Assembly: GCA_031260125.1 (NCBI GenBank)
Contig: JAIRKM010000046.1
Span: 1-40,464 of the forward strand
From: Helicobacteraceae bacterium
GTDB lineage: Bacteria > Campylobacterota > Campylobacteria > Campylobacterales > SZUA-545
Reading direction: 5' to 3'
DNA: 40,464 nucleotides
In this document: one piece after another, positions 18,151-26,272 of the stretch
How the letters are laid out: every line of letters begins with the position of its first letter
How positions within the stretch are numbered: the stretch's first letter is position 1
The notes under the pieces: model-generated
What the model saw: the letters and a program-made list of their open reading frames with translations, nothing else
Database searches by the model: none
Told to the model about the DNA's origin: nothing
Made by a program: the position numbers and the translations under genes

Positions 18151-18669
18151 TCAGCCGATCAAAAACGCAACGTTTAGCGCGGAGTAATCGTTTTCCACCT
18201 TTAGATCGTCCAATACCTGCGAAATCTGCCCTCGATGGTGAATGCCGTGCGACGTAAGCTGCTGGAGCATGAAAAAGAGCGGCACAGCGTCCGGATTGCC
18301 GCCGTACCATTCTACCTTCACCGGAGTCCTTAGGTCTTCGTCGTTTAGCTCCTCAAGCAACACGATAAGCGCGTCGTCCGCTCTGGCAAACGGCTCTTTC
18401 AGCTCGCTCAGAGTTAAGCCCTTCGGCTGCCGCACGTCGTCAAGAAAGCTCAATATCCTCTGCGCGTCGCCGTTTTGGACAAGCGCCTTACGAAAGAGCG
18501 AAAGAAAGGCGTATTCGCCGCCTAAGATATGACGCAGCGATCCCAAAAGAGAGTCGTAGTAGCCGCGCGGTCTGCCTAGCTCTTCCTCGCTGAGCGTCTC
18601 CAAAATACGCACAAGCGAGCGGTTCGCCTCGCCGTTATGCCGCGCAAAACCCAAAAATACCTCTTTCAT
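18151..18669 (-). CDS. DinB-family metal-dependent four-helix protein
   Basis: A 172-residue DinB/YfiT-like protein. Metal-binding His are apparent in SLLGSLRHILGGE and in SHGIHHRGQISQVL near the C-terminus, the two places expected for the family's three-His site. The family is a bacillithiol or other thiol transferase and hydrolase fold with many unknown members; it is not the DNA polymerase DinB. The ATG at 18669 has GGAGG 7 nt upstream and is preferred to the TTG two codons earlier. Stands alone between accA and ppk2, with its own promoter. Confidence 0.8.
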   Translation of the reverse strand: MKEVFLGFARHNGEANRSLVRILETLSEEELGRPRGYYDSLLGSLRHILGGEYAFLSLFRKALVQNGDAQRILSFLDDVRQPKGLTLSELKEPFARADDALIVLLEELNDEDLRTPVKVEWYGGNPDAVPLFFMLQQLTSHGIHHRGQISQVLDDLKVENDYSALNVAFLIG

Positions 18670-18692
18670 GACCAATTCCTCCTTTTCTAGTC

Positions 18693-18698
18693 ATTTTA
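18693..18698 (-). promoter_or_regulatory. Candidate -10 element of the DinB-family gene
   Basis: TAAAAT preceded by TGA on the minus strand (extended -10, TGATAAAAT), 23 nt before the start and just upstream of the GGAGG site. Confidence 0.45.
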
Positions 18699-18715
18699 TC
18701 AAACGCGAGTTAGTC

Positions 18716-19624
18716 CTAATCGTCGATCTTTTCTGCCCTGTGATAGCGGCGGACAATTGCCGGATCGGGGCTTAAAGAAACTTTGGACTTTGCCTTGTCG
18801 TCATAATCGACTATCGAAAGGACGTAGCGGATCGACTCCAGCCGCGCGCTTGCCTTGTCGTTGCTGTTGACGATGATCCACGGGCTGTAGCCGGTGTGCG
18901 TCCGGCTGAACATCTGCTCCTTGTAGTAGGTGAACTCATTCCACTTCTTCTGCGCCTGCCGATCGACGGGGCTTAGCTTCCACTGTTTGAGCGGGTTATG
19001 CTCGCGTGAGGTGAAGCGCTCCTGCTGCGTCTCTTTGGAGACGGAAAACCAGAATTTGATCAGAATAATACCATCGTTGATCAGCGAATGCTCCATCTCC
19101 GGCGCTTCGCGCATAAACCGCTCATATTGATCCTTTGTGCAGAAATTAAAGACCGGCTCGACGACGGCGCGGTTATACCAACTGCGGTCAAAAAAGACAA
19201 TCTCTCCCGGATTGGGCAGGTGCGACAAATAGCGCTGAAAATAAAACTGCCCCGCCTCGATCTCCGTGGGTTTCGGCAGCGCCACCACACGGTATTTGCG
19301 CGGATTTAACGCTTCGGTGAACCGTTTGATCACCCCGCCTTTGCCCGCTGCGTCGCGTCCTTCAAAAAAGATCGCCACCCGTTGTTTCTTTGTGTCGATC
19401 CAGTTTTGCATCTTGATCAGCTCCACCTGTAGCTTCTCTAGCTCTTTTGCGTACGCGACCATTTTAACCGCCCTGCTAAAGCGCACCTCGCCTACAATCT
19501 TCTTCAGCCCTCGCGGGGTTTTGAGCAGATCCAGCTTCTCCCTAAGCCGCTGCGCCCGTTCTTTCGCCTCCCCATCTGTCGTTTTTGAGAGAATAAAATC
19601 CATGTCCTCAAACAGCGTTTCCAC
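18716..19624 (-). CDS. ppk2: Polyphosphate kinase 2 family protein
   Basis: PPK2 transfers phosphate between polyphosphate and nucleotides, generally favouring nucleotide formation. It has 302 residues from the GTG at 19624, which has AAGGAAG upstream. Landmarks are the Walker A loop FEGRDAAGKGG at residues 87-97, the lid YQRYLSHLPNPGEIVFFDRS with WYNRAVVEP, and the C-terminal SPWIIVNSNDK. It is a single-domain protein. The frame continues 85 codons upstream, but that part overlaps the divergent trmL and does not look like PPK2. Nucleotide preference cannot be read safely. Confidence 0.9.
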   Translation of the reverse strand: METLFEDMDFILSKTTDGEAKERAQRLREKLDLLKTPRGLKKIVGEVRFSRAVKMVAYAKELEKLQVELIKMQNWIDTKKQRVAIFFEGRDAAGKGGVIKRFTEALNPRKYRVVALPKPTEIEAGQFYFQRYLSHLPNPGEIVFFDRSWYNRAVVEPVFNFCTKDQYERFMREAPEMEHSLINDGIILIKFWFSVSKETQQERFTSREHNPLKQWKLSPVDRQAQKKWNEFTYYKEQMFSRTHTGYSPWIIVNSNDKASARLESIRYVLSIVDYDDKAKSKVSLSPDPAIVRRYHRAEKIDD

Positions 19625-19639
19625 TACAAACTTCCTTTC

Positions 19640-19645
19640 CGTACA
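19640..19645 (+). promoter_or_regulatory. Candidate -10 element of trmL
   Basis: TACAAT 26 nt before the trmL ATG at 19672. An upstream in-frame ATG at 19651 would fall at or before the expected transcription start, which supports the later start. Confidence 0.35.
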
Positions 19646-19671
19646 ATAATATGAATGATAGCGGGAATAAT

Positions 19672-20139
19672 ATGTACAACGTTGTGTTACTCTCTCCCAA
19701 GATACCTCAGAACGTAGGGGCAATCGGACGCACCTGTGTCTGTGCGGGCGCGGCGCTGAACGTGATCGCCCCCACGCCGATCGATTTTTCCGAAAAGCGG
19801 CTGCGCCGCGCGGGGCTGGACTACTGGCGGCATCTGGAATTTCATCTCTACAGCAGCTTGGAGCAGTTTTTGGAGGCAAACCCCATTACAAGCCGCCACT
19901 TCTTTTTCACCACCAAAACACACCGCCCCTACTTCAACGTCCGCTTTGCCGATGGCGATTTTCTCTGGTTTGGAAGCGAGGACGCCGGCATGCCCGAAAG
20001 TTTTTGGCGAAGTTACGAAGATCGGGCGGTTGCAATGCCTATGCGCCCGCCTTTTCGTAGCCTGAATTTGGCAAACGCCGTTTCAATCGCTCTCTATGAG
20101 TGCGTGCGACAAAATTATGACGACTGCGCCTTACAATGA
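19672..20139 (+). CDS. trmL: tRNA (cytidine/uridine-2'-O-)-methyltransferase TrmL
   Basis: SPOUT-class enzyme that methylates the wobble nucleotide 34 of certain leucine tRNAs, 155 residues. Motifs: NVVLLSPKIPQNVGAIGRTC at the N-terminus, WFGSEDAGMPES (motif 2) and SLNLANAVSIALYE (motif 3). The ATG at 19672 opens MYNVVLLSP as in the family and has GCGGGA upstream. The last 25 bp overlap the 3' end of dxr on the other strand. Confidence 0.9.
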   Translation: MYNVVLLSPKIPQNVGAIGRTCVCAGAALNVIAPTPIDFSEKRLRRAGLDYWRHLEFHLYSSLEQFLEANPITSRHFFFTTKTHRPYFNVRFADGDFLWFGSEDAGMPESFWRSYEDRAVAMPMRPPFRSLNLANAVSIALYECVRQNYDDCALQ

Positions 20140-21209
20140 AGCGCGCTCTTTGCCGCCCAGCGCTCCACGTCGTTATGAATGGCAAAAACCTCATCGATCG
20201 ACGCGGGAGGGACGCTAAAACGCTCAAACGCCGCCAAAACCGTCCGCGCTATTGCGCCAAAGGGAATTTTGCGATCTCTATAGAGACCCAGCGCCGCCTC
20301 ATTCGCCGCGTTTACCACCACGCCCAGTTCCGGCGTATTTTGCAGCTGCCCCTTAATGCTCCAGACGGGATAGCGTCTCTCGTCGATTGGCAGAAAGCGT
20401 ATCGCCTCCAGCGAGCATGGCTCGATTCTGCCGGCGATTGGTTCGCTCAGATCGCCTAGCACCGCGTAGGCGATCGCCAACCTCATATCGGCGCTTGAGG
20501 CTTGCGCGGTGATACAGCCATCTTCAAACTCGATCATTGCGTGGATCGTAGAGCTTTTTTCGATCACGGCGTCGATCTTATAGCCGCCAAAGAGCCAGCG
20601 CGCCTCTAGTATTTCAAACAGCTTATTTACCATTGTGGCGCTGTCGATCGTAATCTTCGCCCCCATATTCCAGTTGGGGTGTTTCAAAACGCTCTCTATC
20701 GGGGAGCGCTCAATCTCCTCAATCGGCGTATCGCGCAGGGCGCCGCCGCTCGCGGTAACGATCAGCCTTCTGATCGCACGATCGGCGATCAGATATTTCA
20801 GGCCAAAATGTTCGCTATCGATGGGGCGGATCGCCGAGGCGTCAATATATCGTCCGGCGCAGACAAGCGACTCTTTATTGGCCAGCGCCAGAGTTTTGCC
20901 GCATTCAAGCGCCTTGAGCGTGGGCTTCAGACCCAAAAAACCGACGATCGCGTTGATTGCCAAGGGGGATTGAGACTCCTCAATCGCCGAGAGAATCGCC
21001 TCCTGACCATATCCGACTTTCGCAAACCGCACCTTTTGGGCGGTATCACGATCGGCGACCACCACCCGTTTAGGGCAAAACTCTTCGATCTGCCTATTGA
21101 GTAGATCGGCGTTTGTTCCGGCGACAAGCGTTTCCACCTCCAGCGAAAAGCGACGCGCCACGTCCAGCGCCGCCGTGCCGATTGAACCGGTCGATCCCAG
21201 TACGATCAC
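20115..21209 (-). CDS. dxr: 1-deoxy-D-xylulose 5-phosphate reductoisomerase
   Basis: Makes MEP, the committed step of the MEP isoprenoid pathway, 364 residues. Signatures: NADPH loop GSTGSIGTAALD at the start, LANKESLVCAG, DSEHFGL, ASGGALRDTP, HPNWNMGAKITIDSATMVNK. The GTG start at 21209 overlaps the purT stop (TAGTG), so translation is coupled to purT. In many relatives dxr follows cdsA; here the partner is purT instead. The 3' end overlaps the convergent trmL by 25 bp. Confidence 0.95.
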   Translation of the reverse strand: MIVLGSTGSIGTAALDVARRFSLEVETLVAGTNADLLNRQIEEFCPKRVVVADRDTAQKVRFAKVGYGQEAILSAIEESQSPLAINAIVGFLGLKPTLKALECGKTLALANKESLVCAGRYIDASAIRPIDSEHFGLKYLIADRAIRRLIVTASGGALRDTPIEEIERSPIESVLKHPNWNMGAKITIDSATMVNKLFEILEARWLFGGYKIDAVIEKSSTIHAMIEFEDGCITAQASSADMRLAIAYAVLGDLSEPIAGRIEPCSLEAIRFLPIDERRYPVWSIKGQLQNTPELGVVVNAANEAALGLYRDRKIPFGAIARTVLAAFERFSVPPASIDEVFAIHNDVERWAAKSALHCKAQSS

Positions 21210-22375
21210 TACCGATCTTTTATGGAAGCGACAAGTTTTTTGGCGTTTTCCAGCGCCTTTTCTCCCGTCTCGTCAGCCGTCAGCACAACCGCCATTCGCC
21301 TCCCTTTGTGGCTTGACGGCTTGCCAAACACCCTCACAAACGACCGCTCGCCAAAGAGTTCATCAGGAATATCCAGCACGGGATCGGAACTGTCGCTTTG
21401 CGCTTTGTACGCCGCGCTCGCTCCGGCGCTTAGCAGGCTAAAGCCCAGCGGCAGCCCTAAAACGGCGCGGATATGGAGGGCAAACTCACTCTGATTCTGC
21501 GTGATCAGCGTTACCATGCCCGTGTCATGCGGACGGGGGCTGACCTCGCTGAAATAAACCTCGTCGTCTTTTACAAACAGCTCCACGCCGAAGATGCCGC
21601 GCCCTCCCAGCGCGTCCGTTACCCGCTTGGCAATCGCTTCCGCTTCTCTTCTTACGCCCTCTTTAAGCTCCATCGGCTGCCACGAATAGACATAATCGCC
21701 ATCCTCTTGAATATGAGCGATCGGCGGGCAGAACCGCGTTTCCTTTTCGGTACGCACCGTCAAAAGGGTAATCTCAAAGTCAAACGGCACAAACCCTTCA
21801 ACGATCAGCTCGCTCGCGTCCCCTCTGGCGTTTTTCGCCCGCTCAAAACACTCCGGCAGTTCAGCGGCGCTTCTCGCTACGCTCTGCCCATGCCCGCTGC
21901 TGCTCATTACGGGTTTGATCACGCAGGGAAAGCCGATGCGATTGGCAGCCTCTTGTAGCTCCTCCAGCGTACGGACAAAGGCATAGCGACTGGTTTTCAG
22001 CCCCAGCTCTTCCGCCGCGAGCTTGCGTATGCCTTTGCGGTTCATCGTAAGCTGTACGGCGCGGGCATTTGGGATCACGCAAAACCCTTCTTTTTCCGCC
22101 TCGATCAGCGCCTCTATGTTGATCGCTTCGATCTCCGGCAAAATAAACGCGGGCTTCTCGCTTCGGATAATTTTCATTATTTGCGAAGCGTCCTTCATGT
22201 CGATCGCATAGGAGCGGTTTGCCACAAGATGCGCCGGCGCGTTTTGATAGCGATCGACGGCGATCACCTCCAACCCCAGCCTCAACGCCTCTATCGCCAC
22301 CTCTTTGCCAAGCTCGCCGCTACCTAAAAGCAAAATTTTTGCGCCGCTCGCCTTAAACGGAGTTCCAAATTTCAT
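21209..22375 (-). CDS. purT: Formate-dependent GAR formyltransferase PurT
   Basis: ATP-grasp enzyme that formylates glycinamide ribonucleotide from formate and ATP in purine synthesis, independent of formyl-folate. It has 388 residues. Landmarks: [32 protein letters not shown] (phosphate loop), [20 protein letters not shown] and [12 protein letters not shown]. The ATG at 22375 follows AAAGGAAAGG and matches MKFGTPF; the upstream in-frame start is weaker. It leads a two-gene unit with dxr. Divergent from the lipoprotein gene; I see nothing decisive in the 174-bp gap between them. Confidence 0.95.
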   Translation of the reverse strand: MKFGTPFKASGAKILLLGSGELGKEVAIEALRLGLEVIAVDRYQNAPAHLVANRSYAIDMKDASQIMKIIRSEKPAFILPEIEAINIEALIEAEKEGFCVIPNARAVQLTMNRKGIRKLAAEELGLKTSRYAFVRTLEELQEAANRIGFPCVIKPVMSSSGHGQSVARSAAELPECFERAKNARGDASELIVEGFVPFDFEITLLTVRTEKETRFCPPIAHIQEDGDYVYSWQPMELKEGVRREAEAIAKRVTDALGGRGIFGVELFVKDDEVYFSEVSPRPHDTGMVTLITQNQSEFALHIRAVLGLPLGFSLLSAGASAAYKAQSDSSDPVLDIPDELFGERSFVRVFGKPSSHKGRRMAVVLTADETGEKALENAKKLVASIKDR

Positions 22376-22549
22376 AACCTTTCCTTTCTGCAAAAGCGCC
22401 CGCCATCACCGGATTTTCGGCGCACTTGATGGTATGTTATCCTGCCTTTGCTGTTGATCGCGAAAACAGCCGATGGAAAAAGGCATCAGGCGCTCAAGAT
22501 AATGTTTGTATTTCGCAAGATTGGACGATTTACTCTTAAAGGGTCGGTT

Positions 22550-22837
22550 GTGAAGATGTTTTGGTGTATTCTTTTGTTGCTTTTTAGCGGCTGCTCGCGC
22601 GCCATCTTTGAAGGCGGCGCAAACGCCACCGTAAGCAACGTAACGGGAAGCGGATCGGAGCGGAATTTAGAGCTGATAATGGACGACGGACGGATATTTT
22701 TCCTCAGAAACCTGCGAAACGGCGCTCAATTTACGATCGGCGATCGGGTCAACCTCTCCTACGAAGGGCGGCGCGTGGTAAACATCGCGCGGATCGGCTC
22801 GATATACGAGGAGAACTGGTATCTGTTTGACGACTGA
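22550..22837 (+). CDS. Small predicted lipoprotein
   Basis: A 95-residue protein with a short lipoprotein signal: the GTG start gives VKMFWCILLLLFSGC, with the likely lipidated Cys at residue 15. The frame could begin further upstream at 22448, but the AAAGGG site points to 22550. After the signal, the segment NATVSNVTGSGSERNLELIM and then FTIGDRVNLSYEGRRVVNI suggest a small beta-barrel, vaguely like the C-terminal part of SlyB-type lipoproteins; I do not claim homology. It stands alone, divergent from purT. Confidence 0.6.
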   Translation: MKMFWCILLLLFSGCSRAIFEGGANATVSNVTGSGSERNLELIMDDGRIFFLRNLRNGAQFTIGDRVNLSYEGRRVVNIARIGSIYEENWYLFDD

Positions 22838-22853
22838 CGCGTTTAGCCCTGCG

Positions 22854-22902
22854 CGCCTATAGTACGACTCTTTTAAAAATAGGTATGGTTTGCATATAGG
22901 CG
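22854..22902. repeat. Inverted repeat after the lipoprotein gene
   Basis: Perfect 8-bp arms CGCCTATA (22854-22861) and TATAGGCG (22895-22902) around 33 nt. It starts 16 bp after the lipoprotein stop; it may be a weak terminator, but no T-run follows. Confidence 0.3.
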
Positions 22903-22960
22903 GCGACAAGATAAATAATGTCGGAAACCACGGAATAAACCTTGGCATAAATATATCTTT

Positions 22961-22984
22961 TTGATGCGAAACTTGATGCGAAAC
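22961..22984. repeat. Perfect tandem 12-bp repeat
   Basis: TTGATGCGAAAC occurs twice back to back. It lies in the 213-bp gap between two convergent genes, so it is downstream of both. No gene is seen in this gap. Confidence 0.8.
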
Positions 22985-22997
22985 TTTGCGATTAGCG

Positions 22998-23022
22998 GCG
23001 ATCGTTGCGTTGTCGCGATCGC
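22998..23022. terminator. Hairpin between convergent genes
   Basis: GCGATCG (22998-23004) pairs with CGATCGC (23016-23022) across an 11-nt loop. It lies 28 bp downstream of the tviB-like stop on minus. No clear U-tract on either side, so a Rho-independent function is doubtful. Confidence 0.3.
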
Positions 23023-23050
23023 GCAGGCAGCTTTTCGCTCTAAGACGCGG

Positions 23051-24331
23051 TTAAAGCCGCCAAACGCTGATACCCTCCGCCTCCAACGCCGTTTTGTCGA
23101 ACGCCGATTTTACGTCGATAAAGCAGCCGTTTTCCTCTAGCTTGGCGGTGAGATCGCCGATTGGCATTTTTAGGTACTCGCTATGAGAGACCGCCGCCAC
23201 GATCGCTTTGGCGGTCGGCAGTTCCTCCCACTCGGTAAGCTCCACGCCGTACTCCTCCATAGCTATCCGCCTATCGCCGTGCGGATCGTGAACGTAGATT
23301 GCGGCGCCGTACGATCGAAGCTCGGCGATAATATCCGCCACTTTGGAGTTTCTCAGATCGGAGCAGTTTTCCTTGAACGCGAGTCCGAGAATGTTGACCT
23401 TCGCCCCTTTAACGCCGCCGCCGACGGCGATCATTCGCTTGATCGTCTGCTCGGCGATATATTTGCCCATCCCGTCGTTTATGCGCCGTCCCGCCAAAAT
23501 CACCTGAGGGTGATAGCCGAAGGTCTGCGCCTTGTACGTCAGATAGTAGGGATCGACGCCGATGCAATGACCTCCCACAAGACCGGGCTTAAACCTCAAA
23601 AAGTTCCACTTTGTCCCCGCCGCTTCCAGCACGTCGCCGGTATCAATGCCCAGACTGTTAAAGATCATCGCCAATTCGTTCATCAGCGCTATGTTGAGAT
23701 CGCGCTGCGTGTTCTCGATCACCTTCGCCGCCTCGGCAGTTCTGATGCTTGCCGCGCGAAATACGCCCGCCTTGATGATCCGCGAATAGAGGTCGGCTAT
23801 CTTTTCTAGCGTTTCCGGCGTATCTCCAGAGACCACCTTGAGTATGCCAGTAAGCGTATGTTCCGGATCGCCCGGATTGATCCTCTCCGGAGAGTAGCCG
23901 ACAGAGAAATCCTCTTTCCACCTCATGCCAGACTCACTCTCAAGCGCGGGAATGCATACCTCTTCAGTCGCGCCCGGGTAAACCGTTGACTCGTAGATGA
24001 CAATCGCCCCTTTTTTCATATACCTTCCCGCGCTCCTGCTCGCCTCGATCAGCGGGCGGAAATCGGGAATTCGCGCTTTGTCCACCGGCGTGGGAACCGC
24101 AATGACGATGTAGTCCGCCTCCCCAAGCGGCGCCGCTTGGGTTGTGTACTCCAAAAGCCGTGCGGCGCGCACCGCGTCGTCGCTGAGTTCTCCAGAGGGA
24201 TCGCTACCCTGCCTGCATCTATCTACCTTGTATTTGGAGGTGTCAAAGCCGATCGTCCTCGTAATCCTGCCAAACTCCACCGCCAAAGGCAAGCCTACAT
24301 ACCCCAGCCCAACTACCGCAACCGTCTCCAC
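23051..24331 (-). CDS. tviB: UDP-N-acetylhexosamine 6-dehydrogenase, TviB/WbpO type
   Basis: Oxidises the C6 of a UDP-sugar, most likely UDP-GlcNAc or UDP-GalNAc, to the uronic acid for a surface polysaccharide. It has 426 residues from the GTG at 24331, which has TTGGAG 6 nt upstream. NAD loop VAVVGLGYVGLPLA at residues 4-17; catalytic Cys C256 in GLVGGHCIGVDPYY. The run AKVIENTQRDLNIALMNELA with EAAGTKWNF is the TviB/VipA signature and differs from UDP-glucose dehydrogenases. The usual partner epimerase (TviC/WbpP) is not in this window. Followed, in map order, by a GT4 gene on the same strand. Confidence 0.88.
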   Translation of the reverse strand: METVAVVGLGYVGLPLAVEFGRITRTIGFDTSKYKVDRCRQGSDPSGELSDDAVRAARLLEYTTQAAPLGEADYIVIAVPTPVDKARIPDFRPLIEASRSAGRYMKKGAIVIYESTVYPGATEEVCIPALESESGMRWKEDFSVGYSPERINPGDPEHTLTGILKVVSGDTPETLEKIADLYSRIIKAGVFRAASIRTAEAAKVIENTQRDLNIALMNELAMIFNSLGIDTGDVLEAAGTKWNFLRFKPGLVGGHCIGVDPYYLTYKAQTFGYHPQVILAGRRINDGMGKYIAEQTIKRMIAVGGGVKGAKVNILGLAFKENCSDLRNSKVADIIAELRSYGAAIYVHDPHGDRRIAMEEYGVELTEWEELPTAKAIVAAVSHSEYLKMPIGDLTAKLEENGCFIDVKSAFDKTALEAEGISVWRL

Positions 24332-24397
24332 AATAAACTCCAATTTTTTCGGTAATGATAGGATAAAAGCGCTATCGACAGACCCGCGCCCGCACGA

Positions 24398-25477
24398 TTA
24401 AAACCCGCCGATCGATCTAAGCAGCTTATCTACCTGCGCTTTTGGCGTGAGAGTCAGCGCAAAATTATATGCGTTCTCAACGGCATCTTGCACACTCGGA
24501 TCGTCATCTAATATGCGCGATACCGTTTCGCAAAGAGCCGTGCGGTTTTGATCTTCGACCAAAAATCCGCGCCCTCCTTCTAGCAGCTCAATATGTCCGC
24601 TTCCTCCATTTGAGCAAAACGCCGCTACAGGCACTCTAAGCGCAAACGCCTCCAGCACGACACGCCCGAAGCCCTCACTCTCGGAAGTTACAATAAGCAG
24701 TTTCGCGGCTTTTATGTACGGAAAAGGGTTGTCTATACGCCCCAACAGCAGAACATGTTCTTCAAGCTTTCTCTCTCTAACCGCCCTCTCTAGGTCCTCT
24801 CGCTTGCGCCCCTCGCCAATAATAATTACCTTAAATGCCACCCCCGCTCTCAACAGGTCTTCAGCCAGATCGATCATATGGTGCTGCCTCTTTATGTCAA
24901 CAAGCCGCCCTACATTCACGATCGCGTTTTCAAAGCGCTCTTGAATAGATTCGGCGGCTTTGCGCTTTATATCTTCTATATCAAAAGCGTTATAGATAAC
25001 CGCCGGCTTTTGCTTCAAATAGAATGTCTTCTGACAGACATTAGCGGCGTAATCCGATATGGCGACAAGAGCATCCAGACGCCCAAAAAGAGCGCCGATT
25101 ATTTTTTTGATAAAGGTACTGCGATAGCCTATATAATAGACCATTCTGAATATCCCGATCTTCTTATAGCGCTGAAATGGCAGAAAAGTTAAAAGGGCGG
25201 CAAGAAAAATCTGCGGGTTCATATTGGCTACCAACAGATCGGCTTTGCGCTCTCTTAAAAGTTTTGCAAGCTGCAAAGCGCGCCCTAAATCGCTGAAAAG
25301 GGCGCGTTTCAAAAAGATCACCTCGAACCCCTGCTCCTTTTCGCCGCCTCTCTCCTTCGTGGCGATCATCGCCGCTTTATGTCCTTGCCTGTTTAGCTCC
25401 TCGATCAGCGCTTTTTGTGAAAAAAAGGCACCGCCCGCCGTATTTCTCGCATCGTTTGTAAGGAAAAAGATATTCAC
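24398..25477 (-). CDS. GT4 family glycosyltransferase
   Basis: Retaining glycosyltransferase with the GT-B fold, 359 residues, probably building LPS or a capsule-type glycan. The N-terminal acceptor domain starts NIFFLTNDARNTAGGAFF; the nucleotide-sugar domain has NVGRLVDIKRQHHMIDLA and the E-x7-E signature in SESEGFGRVVLEAFALRVPV. Donor and acceptor cannot be told. The GTG start is 5 nt after the stop of the YejM-like gene, with GAGAGG upstream, so the two are co-translated. The stretch is AT-richer than the housekeeping genes around it, which is common for transferred polysaccharide genes. Confidence 0.85.
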   Translation of the reverse strand: MNIFFLTNDARNTAGGAFFSQKALIEELNRQGHKAAMIATKERGGEKEQGFEVIFLKRALFSDLGRALQLAKLLRERKADLLVANMNPQIFLAALLTFLPFQRYKKIGIFRMVYYIGYRSTFIKKIIGALFGRLDALVAISDYAANVCQKTFYLKQKPAVIYNAFDIEDIKRKAAESIQERFENAIVNVGRLVDIKRQHHMIDLAEDLLRAGVAFKVIIIGEGRKREDLERAVRERKLEEHVLLLGRIDNPFPYIKAAKLLIVTSESEGFGRVVLEAFALRVPVAAFCSNGGSGHIELLEGGRGFLVEDQNRTALCETVSRILDDDPSVQDAVENAYNFALTLTPKAQVDKLLRSIGGF

Positions 25478-25482
25478 CCGCG

Positions 25483-26205
25483 CTAAATCCTCTCTTTTGC
25501 CAGAGGATCGTCCGTAGCGGCGTTTGCTTCAAAATCCTCATCAGCAGCGCGGTTTAAGTTTTTACTTTCGTAGTTAAAATGCCTTTTGGAGAATTTGCCA
25601 ATCGTCAGTGGAATATAATATGGTATAACCTCTGTTTTTTCCGTTATTTCCGTATATGAAAAGAGAGAAGAAACCGCAAAAACAGACTTATCGATCAGCA
25701 CGATAAAAAGAACGATCACAACAAAAATCTTGTTGATCTTTCTGCCGATTTTCTCCGAGTGATATTCAAGCGGCAAAGCAAAGATCAGAAGCATTTGAAA
25801 CAGTAAAAATAAAATCGCAAAGATTATGAAGACAGCGATTGGGAAAATGCCAATCTCTATATTGCCGAGCGTCCGCTCCAAAAAAAGCATATTTACAACT
25901 TTGGCGTCTATATGAATTTGAGAGGTTTTATACACAAAGAAATCCGCGACGAGAAAGAGATCGAAGAGCGAAAAGAAGATCGAGGGAAAGATGAAGTCTG
26001 TCTCCGCAACGCGCGCAAGCGCGCCAGCCACAATCCAGATAACGACAAAAAAGCAGATCGCGCTGGAAATTACCGCGATCAGCGCCGTGCAGAACGATAG
26101 AAATGTGAAATGCGGCGGGAAGATCAGAAACATGCTTAGTATGACCGCTGTCAAAAGCAGGTTCGCCTTGTAGAAAAGCGCCAGTCTGCAGCGTTGCCGT
26201 TTCAT
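25483..26205 (-). CDS. Five-helix membrane protein resembling the membrane domain of YejM/PbgA, without the enzyme domain
   Basis: A 240-residue protein with five predicted membrane helices at about 13-30, 36-62, 72-91, 117-146 and 159-180. The spacing, the SLFDLFLVADFFVYK helix followed by HIDAKVVNML, and the segment VIPYYIPLTIGKFSKRHF after helix five recall the N-terminal part of YejM/PbgA-like sulfatase-fold proteins (compare NLPLSYPMTARRF in E. coli YejM, from memory). In those proteins a periplasmic domain of some 340 residues follows. Here the protein ends about 60 residues after helix five, and the GT4 gene begins 5 nt later, so there is no room for it. It may be a stand-alone regulator of LPS synthesis or a truncated enzyme. 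Family link is inference. Confidence 0.6.
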   Translation of the reverse strand: MKRQRCRLALFYKANLLLTAVILSMFLIFPPHFTFLSFCTALIAVISSAICFFVVIWIVAGALARVAETDFIFPSIFFSLFDLFLVADFFVYKTSQIHIDAKVVNMLFLERTLGNIEIGIFPIAVFIIFAILFLLFQMLLIFALPLEYHSEKIGRKINKIFVVIVLFIVLIDKSVFAVSSLFSYTEITEKTEVIPYYIPLTIGKFSKRHFNYESKNLNRAADEDFEANAATDDPLAKERI

Positions 26206-26244
26206 TTTGGAATTGTATATATTTTAAGCTTTGATCGCTTCTGT

Positions 26245-26250
26245 TAAAAT
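26245..26250 (+). promoter_or_regulatory. -10 element of the kds operon
   Basis: TAAAAT with TGT upstream (extended -10, TGTTAAAAT), 22 nt before kdsD and followed by GAGGAG. The divergent YejM-like gene starts 40 bp away, so the two envelope units are transcribed outward from this short gap. Confidence 0.5.
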
Positions 26251-26272
26251 AGCGGCTGAATTGAGGAGCTAT

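Noticed and set aside
18151-18669. DNA polymerase IV (DinB)
   Set aside because: The shared name is historical; this is the four-helix DinB/YfiT metal-binding family, far too short for a polymerase.
22961-22984. Start of a CRISPR array
   Set aside because: The two 12-bp copies are directly adjacent with no spacer, and no cas genes are present.
25483-25510. Frameshift joining the YejM-like protein to a lost enzyme domain
   Set aside because: Only 5 nt separate its stop from the GT4 start, and the GT4 frame is complete, so no enzyme-domain sequence is hidden there.
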